DNA of 64,000 bases from the NCBI GenBank assembly GCA_023374045.1, contig CM041778.1, forward strand, positions 288,277,533-288,341,532, given 5' to 3'. Positions 57,648 to 64,000 of the stretch are shown one piece after another; within the stretch, counting starts at the first letter, position 1; every line of letters begins with the position of its first letter. The notes beneath the pieces are model-generated. The model saw only the letters and a program-made list of their open reading frames with translations. It searched no databases and had not been told where the DNA came from. The DNA is from Limonium bicolor (lineage: Eukaryota; Streptophyta; Magnoliopsida; Caryophyllales; Plumbaginaceae). The position numbers and the translations under genes were made by a program.

Positions 57648-59570
57648 ATGGCCAGACCTCTTCTCCAATCAAAACAACACAAAATGCACTTCGAGCATCC
57701 CAGACTCACCTCCACCAACTACGACCCATGGAAAAATGAGATCGAGCAACACATGAGTCTGTCAACTCCGAGCTTGGGAAATAGTCCTGGAGGAGATCTT
57801 GCAGTCAATCCAGCCGATCCAAGTGGACTGCTGCAGATCGCAAGAGGTACGAGATGATCGTCAAGATCACGCCAATATACACTTGCCTGCCATCCCAGAA
57901 CAAAGGAGAGTCAACCAGTAAGTCTGCTAATGAGATGCTGACACTCCTTCAAGCAACTCACGAAGGAGTCACTGAGATAAAGAAATGCAAAGCTCAAGAA
58001 CTTCGAATGGACTATGAAAACTTATACAGAAACCCGGTGAGTCTCTAGAAGAAGTGCTGATCGTTTCTAGTACTAACCACTACTATGCAGGAAGCGCATC
58101 TTGCAGATAGAGAGAGTGTCTTGCACAAGTGCTGGACAGTTGAGAGAAGAGTGGGCCAGAAACGGTAATCTCTACCAAAGCATGCAAGGATTATCCAAAT
58201 GGAGTGTCAAGACCTAGGTTCCATCTACCAATCTGTAGAAAAAAAAGAAGAAGTTCGAAAGAAGTGTGGTTATCTCTCCCTCTTTAGTAAGTCTACTACT
58301 TTGAATGACCAAGCCTTCAGGTTAATTCAACTCAGCTCACTCAAGAAGGAGCCTATGTCGCTGATACTCAAATCAGACAAGCTTAGGCGAGCTGGTAGAT
58401 ATTATGTTGAAGAAAGTGAGGCTGAGACTATGGAAGACTCGTCTTCATAGTCAAGAACTCCGGAAAATTCATGCGTAACCAACCAAATCGTCAGAGCGGT
58501 CTAGTTCTCAAACCCTCCAAACAATGCATTAGCTCCGAACTTGCTTTAACGCAACAACACGGTCATTCAAGAAGGAATGCCCCTACTCAAGAATCAGTAG
58601 GAAAACCTCAAGGGAGATCGCTGATGGGGGCTGTTGGTGGGGTGATTCAGACTCCGATGATCCAGCACAGAGTCCAGCGGCCTGGTATGTCTCATGGCAC
58701 ACGATACGACGGAGTCCATGATCCCTGATAATGAGGTAACTCGGTCTCATCTTGAAACAGACCTTTACCGTATTCTCCATGGGATTTATGACTTAATTGC
58801 TAAAATTGTCTCCGAGAACAACTCTCTCAAAGCAAGTCTACCAGCAAGATAAACGAGCTATCTGAGGAACTCAAATCTCAAAAGGTCTTATGTATGCCCT
58901 AAGGATGAAGCTGAGGAACACAAAACCATCTCTTGTTCTCTCAGGGTAGATCTGCAAGATTCAAGGCGTCATGTTGATTCCCTTCAAAAGGAACTTCATG
59001 ATACCTTAGAACAAACTCAGTTTGAACAGGGTGACCAGAAAGAGTCTCTCACCCTTGATCGACTCCCTCAAACAAGACCTCACATCTTTACTGATAAGTG
59101 TTGTTCTCTTCAAATGATCTTAATGCTTCTGAACCAAAAAACATATCCTTGAACACCACTATCAAAAATCTCACTCAAAAATTGAAAGAAAAGGAAACAC
59201 CCCTTTCCCTTAAGCCAGTCAAGTTTATCAAACAAGCACCGCCTCCGAAACTACCTGAGTGGGCCAATTCCAAATCAAAGAAATTAGCCAAGTCGAGATA
59301 CTCTTGCTCTAAAGTAGAACAACTCTCTCTGCAGATTGTGAATCTACAATCTGGAGTTCGATCCACTCAATCCACACCCAAGTGGCACAAAGGAAAGTTC
59401 GACATCCAAAAAATATGTCCAAATCCGACAACAGAGTCAAACTATATCAAGAAAAAGAAAAATCGACTCCTGGTGGAAAGGAAACGGAAATACGTCAATC
59501 TTCACCAACCAAGATTTGGGTACTGCGGGGTCTTGGACATACGTGGACAGTGCATGTGATAAACTGAATA
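57648..59570 (+). pseudogene. gag: Copia gag, heavily frameshifted
   Basis: Opens MARPLLQSK at the ATG 33 bp after the primer site, with LTSTNYDPWKNEIEQHM, the usual N-terminal copia gag block. The UBN2-like part follows in another frame (ANEMLTLLQATHEGVTEIKK at about 57930). Beyond 58050 frames change often, and I could not recognise a zinc knuckle. Long lysine/glutamine-rich segments (about 58840-59300) fit the coiled-coil-rich gag of SIRE elements. Inactive. Confidence 0.65.
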
Positions 59571-59703
59571 GAGAGATCTCTTTTAATGTCAAACGTGTTA
59601 AAACTGATACTTGAAGCAGAGAAAAATATGAAACAGTCTGGCTCGAAAAGGGAACCAAGTATATCTGGGTTCCCAAAATAACAAATGATCTGTTCTTTTG
59701 TAG

Positions 59704-62700
59704 GTGAAGGCGAATGGAGACAGCTGGTACTTGGATAGTGGATGCTCTCGTCACATGACTGGAGATCCAAATCAATTCAATTCGCTTTCATCCTACCAAG
59801 GAGGTAAGGTTACTTTTGGAAACAACAACCAGGGTGAAATCGTGGGAGTTGGATCCGTAGGTAACCCCTCAAGATTTAAAATTGATGGAGTCCATCTGGT
59901 CACTGGACTCCAGCATAGTTTATTAAGCATCTCTCAAATTTGTGATAGATTCAATTTGGTACTTTTCTCCTCTTCGGATTGTAAGGTTTATGATGAGCGT
60001 ACAGGTTCACTAAAAGCTGTGGGACGTAGAGAAGGCAATCTCTACAAAATGTGCTTAAACTCCATTAGAAACGACCAAGTCTGTCTCAATGTGCATTCCA
60101 AAAACTCACTGCTGTGGCACTCCAGACTTGGCCACGCAAATCATAGGCTGTTGAACAAACTCAAAAGCAAGGACTTGGTGATTGGTTTACCAGACACCAC
60201 CTTTGACACAGACTCTGTCTGTGAAGCATGTGTTAAAGGTAAACACACCCGGTCCTCATTCAAAAGTAAGCCTACTCTCTCTACTAACTCTCCACTGGAA
60301 CTACTACACATGGATCTTGTTGGCCCCATGCACACAAAGCAGAAGGGTAAGAGGTACATCTGGTCATAGTCGATGACTATTCCAGGTGGACCTGGGTCAT
60401 TTTCTTATTTACCAAAGATGAAACTTTTACGGAGTTTGTCAAACTCCATAAAATGCTGTCAACAAATTTTCATTCACTCTAAAAACCCTGAGAACGGACC
60501 AGGGTACTGAATTTTGCAACAAGTCGTTTGATGAGTTTTGCAGGGACAATGGAGTGGATCACCAAATCTCATCTGCACGCACTCCAGAACAAAACGGAGT
60601 GGTTGAACGCAAAAATAGAACCTTGGTAGAAATGGCTCGCACCATGCTCATCGACAGTCAACTCACTCCATCTTATTGGGCAGAAGCCGTTAACACAGCT
60701 TGCTATGTGTTAAATCGTGCGATGATTCATCCATTCCTTCACAAGACACCCTATGAACTACTCCGTCAACGTAAACCAAGTCTTCTACATCTCAGGCGTT
60801 TCGGATGTAAGTGTTTTATTCACAACAATGGTAAGGACAACTTGGGTAAGTTCTCTCCTAAAAGTGATGAAGGTATTTTTCTTGGCTATTCTTCTAAAAG
60901 CAAAGCTTATCGTGTTATCAATCTTAGAACTCAATGTTTAGAAGAAAGCCCACATGTCAAGTTCGATGAGTCCCACAATGTTGGCTCATCTTCTGATCAT
61001 CTTGACTTTGCCCCCGATGATTTTCTCACCGATCCACACTTCATCACTGTCCCAATAGGAAGACTCCCTGAGTCCCACTCCATCACTCCTCATGTTCCCC
61101 TGCAAACAAAAACAATTCATCAGAATCTACAGACTCAGACAATCACCCGGAGACACCCTTACACAAAACTGAATTTTGACTCCTCTGAAAAGAAACACCC
61201 CCTCCTGCTTCACGTCGCCAGTTCCAGCAAAGATCTGCTCACCCTCCTGAAAACATCATTACAGACCCAAACACCGGTGTCCAAACACGCCTACAAGCAT
61301 GCAAAATCTCTGTGCCTTTGGTGCGTTTCTGTCTAGTACTGAACCAAGAAATGTCAAAGAAGCACTCCTTGATAGTGATTGGGTTACTGCTATGCAGGAG
61401 GAACTCAATTCCCTCCAGCGCCATGCTGTCTGGGAGTTAGTTCCTCGCCCCACGCATCAACAAGCCATTGGTACTCGTTGGGTCTTTCGTAATAAACTTG
61501 ATACTGCAGGCCAAGTTTTCAGGAATAAAGCTCGATTAGTGTTCAGGGCTACAATCAAGAAGAAGGGATCGATTATGATGAAACCTTCGCTCCAGTAGCT
61601 CGTCTTGAAGCAATTCGCATGTTCATTGCGTTGCTGCTTACAAAGGTTTCCAATTATATCAAATGGATGTTAAGACAGCCTTCCTTCACGGCTACATTGA
61701 TAGAGAAGTCTACGTCGAAAACCAGGATTCACAGACTCCGTCCATCCCGACTACGTCTACAAATTATGTAAGGCCCTTTACGGACTGAAACAGGCTCCAC
61801 GTGCCTGGTATGAAAGACTGTCTACATATCTATTGCAAAATGGTTTCTCTCGAGGTAACGTAGATAAAACGCTCTTCATTCTACATTCATCACATGACTT
61901 ACTTCTAGTACAGATCTATGTTGATGATATATTTACGGTTCTACAAGTAACACCCTCTGTGACCATTTTGCTAACCTTATGAAGCAAGAGTTTTCCATGA
62001 ATGAGTTAGGTGAGCTCAAGTTCTTCTAGGATTACAAATTCAACAGGAAAAGGACGGGATCAAGATCCATCAACAAAAATATATCAAGGAACTCCTTGAT
62101 AAGTACAATCTAAAAATGCAAAGAGTATGTCCACACCAAGCTGTACATCTGCCAAACTGCATCCTGATGATGACGGAGTCGGCGTCAATGCCAGAATATA
62201 GAGGCATGATAGGGTCCCTCTTGTACCTGACTGCCAGTCGCCCAGACATTCTTCACGCAGTCTGTCTTTGTGCTCGCTTCCAAGCAGCACCAAAACAGTC
62301 TCACCTCAAAGCAGTCAAGCGTATCTTCGCTATCTCAAAGGTACAAGTACACTCTATCTATGGTATCCACGATCTCCTACTTTTACTTTATCTGGATATA
62401 GTGACTCTGATTGGGCTGGTTCTCTCCAAGATCGAAAGAGTACTTCAGGTAATGCACAGTTCTTGGGTCTTTGCCTTGTTTCATGGTCCTCCAAAAAACA
62501 AAACTCTGTAGCACTCTCTACAGCAGAGGCAGAGTATGTTCTGCTGCAGTGTTGCTCCCAACTCCTTTGGATGAAACAACAACTCAAGACTATCATCACC
62601 CAAGAACAGATCCCCATCTTTTGTGACAACAAAAGCACAATCAAAATATCAGAAAACCCAGTCCAACACTCAAGAACCAAACACATCGAAATTCGCTTTC

Positions 62701-62849
62701 ACTTCTTGAAAGACTGTGTCGAGAAAAAGCTTATCCAACTTGACTTTGTGCCCACAGAAGATCAACTTGCAGATATTTTTACTAAACCCTTGTCTACAGC
62801 AAGATTCGAAGCACTGCGATCGGCAATCGGATTGACTCCGTCTACCTAG
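59704..62849 (+). pseudogene. pol: Copia pol (PR-INT-RT-RH), broken
   Basis: Protease active site DSGCSRHMTGD (about 59735). Pre-integrase zinc region LLWHSRLGHANHRLLNKL and CEACVKGKHTRSSF. Integrase core TDQGTEFCN and PEQNGVVERKNRTLVEMARTML (about 60570-60650). [12 protein letters not shown] and ALYGLKQAPRAWYERL with catalytic YVDD (about 61918). RNaseH DSDWAGSLQDRKSTSG and ALSTAEAEY, ending ADIFTKPL before TAG at 62847-62849. A TAG at 60367-60369 and several frameshifts (near 60480, 61330, 61540, 61950 and 62310) inactivate it. Order and motifs are copia; the downstream extra frame favours SIRE. Confidence 0.88.
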
Positions 62850-63175
62850 ACGGTCGCATCTCCTTGCCCCTACCGCAATCTTCAGCAGGTACGCCCTCAT
62901 GTCTCATAGAGTTGTCTGTTGTTTGCACTTGCATCAGTAGAATGTGTTTTCTTACTTAGCACGCCTAGTACTCTAGCGCTGCTACTATCCACGTCATCCA
63001 TCCGCACCAGAACCCGCCTAAATCGTCGCCCTTCATCTCGCCTTATCCTGACGTCGCCACATTAATCGCACCTGACACACGCCATCTGCACATTCAGCCT
63101 TTATATCTATCACCCGTCCACTCCATCTCTCTCACTTCACACTCCCTTTACACCCGAGTATCCTTCAACTTCCAA

Positions 63176-64000
63176 ATGGCCGGCATCAACTTCTCTGGAA
63201 TTAACATCCCAGCCGAAATTTTCGCCGATCCCATTCGCCTTCAGGCGTATCTCCAGGCATGGCAAACCCTAATCCACCTACACTCACCACTACCACCACC
63301 ACATCGCCCACTAAAACCACCGCTACTTCTTCGCCCACACACTCCTCCAACACCACCTGACACCCGCGACCCATCCACCCATCAAACACCGCCATCTGCT
63401 GCAAGAACAGAGATTCTTGACGACATTGAAGAAGTTACCCATCCAAACCCTACCACCATCCCCAACCCCACAAGCTGACAATCCTCCCGCCGAAAATCAG
63501 CCAACTGATCAGCCACAAGCCCATGCCAGCAAATCACCGACCAAATCTCCTACCAACCCCACCAGCATCCCCCGCTAAATCCGCAACACCACCACAACAA
63601 CCTCCACCCAAAACCCGCAAGAGAAAAGGCCAAACCTCAACCCGACCCACCAAAAGAATCCTCCGTTCCTCTGTCAAGGCCCAACATGTCTCCTCCGGTT
63701 CCGGTGAATCGTCTCCCGTCCAAGAACTGCCCACCGCCAGTCATGATGCTCTACGGGTGCCACCTCCGCCAGAGATCAAAAACCTCCAAAACCCCACCGA
63801 CGGAGTGTGAAGGTCGACCCCTTCACTCAAGGTACATGCTCGGGGACCCTGCCTCCGACCGTAATATGTCAGGGGTAAGTTCCTCGACTTTTCTTGGGCT
63901 CTGTCTTCCAACTTAGGGGAGTTAGTCACTATGCTCGAAATTCAGGGGTGGAAACACCTCTTTGTGAATAACTGAGTGGTATCCCACAGAGTCTGTCGAC
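63176..64000 (+). pseudogene. SIRE-type extra 3' ORF (env-like), truncated by window
   Basis: ATG at 63176 begins MAGINFSGINIPAEIF, then a proline- and threonine-rich region with a stop at 63476-63478. After frame changes a block with FLDFSWALSSNLGELV and IQGWKHLF (about 63880-63955) resembles the 'putative plant transposon protein' domain often found downstream of pol in SIRE and related retroelements. Function unknown; such frames have been called envelope-like on the basis of position rather than demonstrated activity. No signal peptide is visible. Confidence 0.55.

Larger units (their letters stand above)
56793..64000 (+). mobile_element. SIRE-like Ty1/copia element (3' end beyond window)
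   Basis: 5' LTR, tRNA-Met-type primer site, gag, and pol in copia order (protease, integrase, RT, RNaseH), then an extra 3' frame of the kind found in SIRE/Maximus elements. The 3' LTR and right target duplication are outside the window; the left flank is GATAT. Confidence 0.85.

Overview
The window is plant nuclear DNA and consists almost entirely of transposable elements; I find no intact host gene. The Ty3/gypsy chromovirus, SIRE-type Ty1/copia and L1-type LINE elements, together with hAT-like and Mutator-like MITEs, indicate a flowering plant, probably a eudicot. The species cannot be told from the sequence.

Layout. 1-178: right half of a foldback MITE. 409-1310: six-unit tandem repeat. 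1320-3470: a degenerate CGTTTCCAC-motif array interrupted by a Mutator-like element (1653-2995, perfect 9-bp target duplication) that carries a captured VHS-domain exon. 4173-5610: DNA transposon A with a nested hAT-like MITE. 5748-30488: a three-LTR, two-interior tandem of one Tekay/Del-like gypsy element (E1 and E2), bounded by a perfect 5-bp duplication TGTGA. 30544-31275: two MITEs. 32363-34097: transposon B, an inverted relative of A. 34311-40014: full-length LINE with a 14-bp target duplication. 40040-40305: MITE containing a tRNA-like stretch. 40890-56275: a second, diverged gypsy element (E3, duplication CCATG). 56793-64000: SIRE-like copia element running off the window.

Main result. 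Both gypsy families carry a cellular-type AlkB 2-oxoglutarate/Fe(II) dioxygenase domain between gag and pol. In E1, E2 and E3 gag is divided by introns at matching positions. The third gag donor is in phase with two different acceptors. One opens the AlkB exon, which ends in its own stop codon; the other lies beyond that stop and opens protease-RT-RNaseH-integrase-chromodomain. The sequence therefore predicts that alternative splicing makes either Gag-AlkB or Gag-Pol. Family-wide conservation of this layout between elements with unrelated LTR interiors argues for an old capture kept by selection. The copies here are broken by stops and frameshifts, so the inference concerns the family rather than activity of these copies.

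Genome history. LTR2 in the tandem is a chimera: its first 3.4 kb match LTR3 and its last 0.4 kb match LTR1. This is the product expected from unequal crossing-over between LTRs. E1 pol differs from E2 pol mainly by single-base deletions, which may be assembly error rather than decay.
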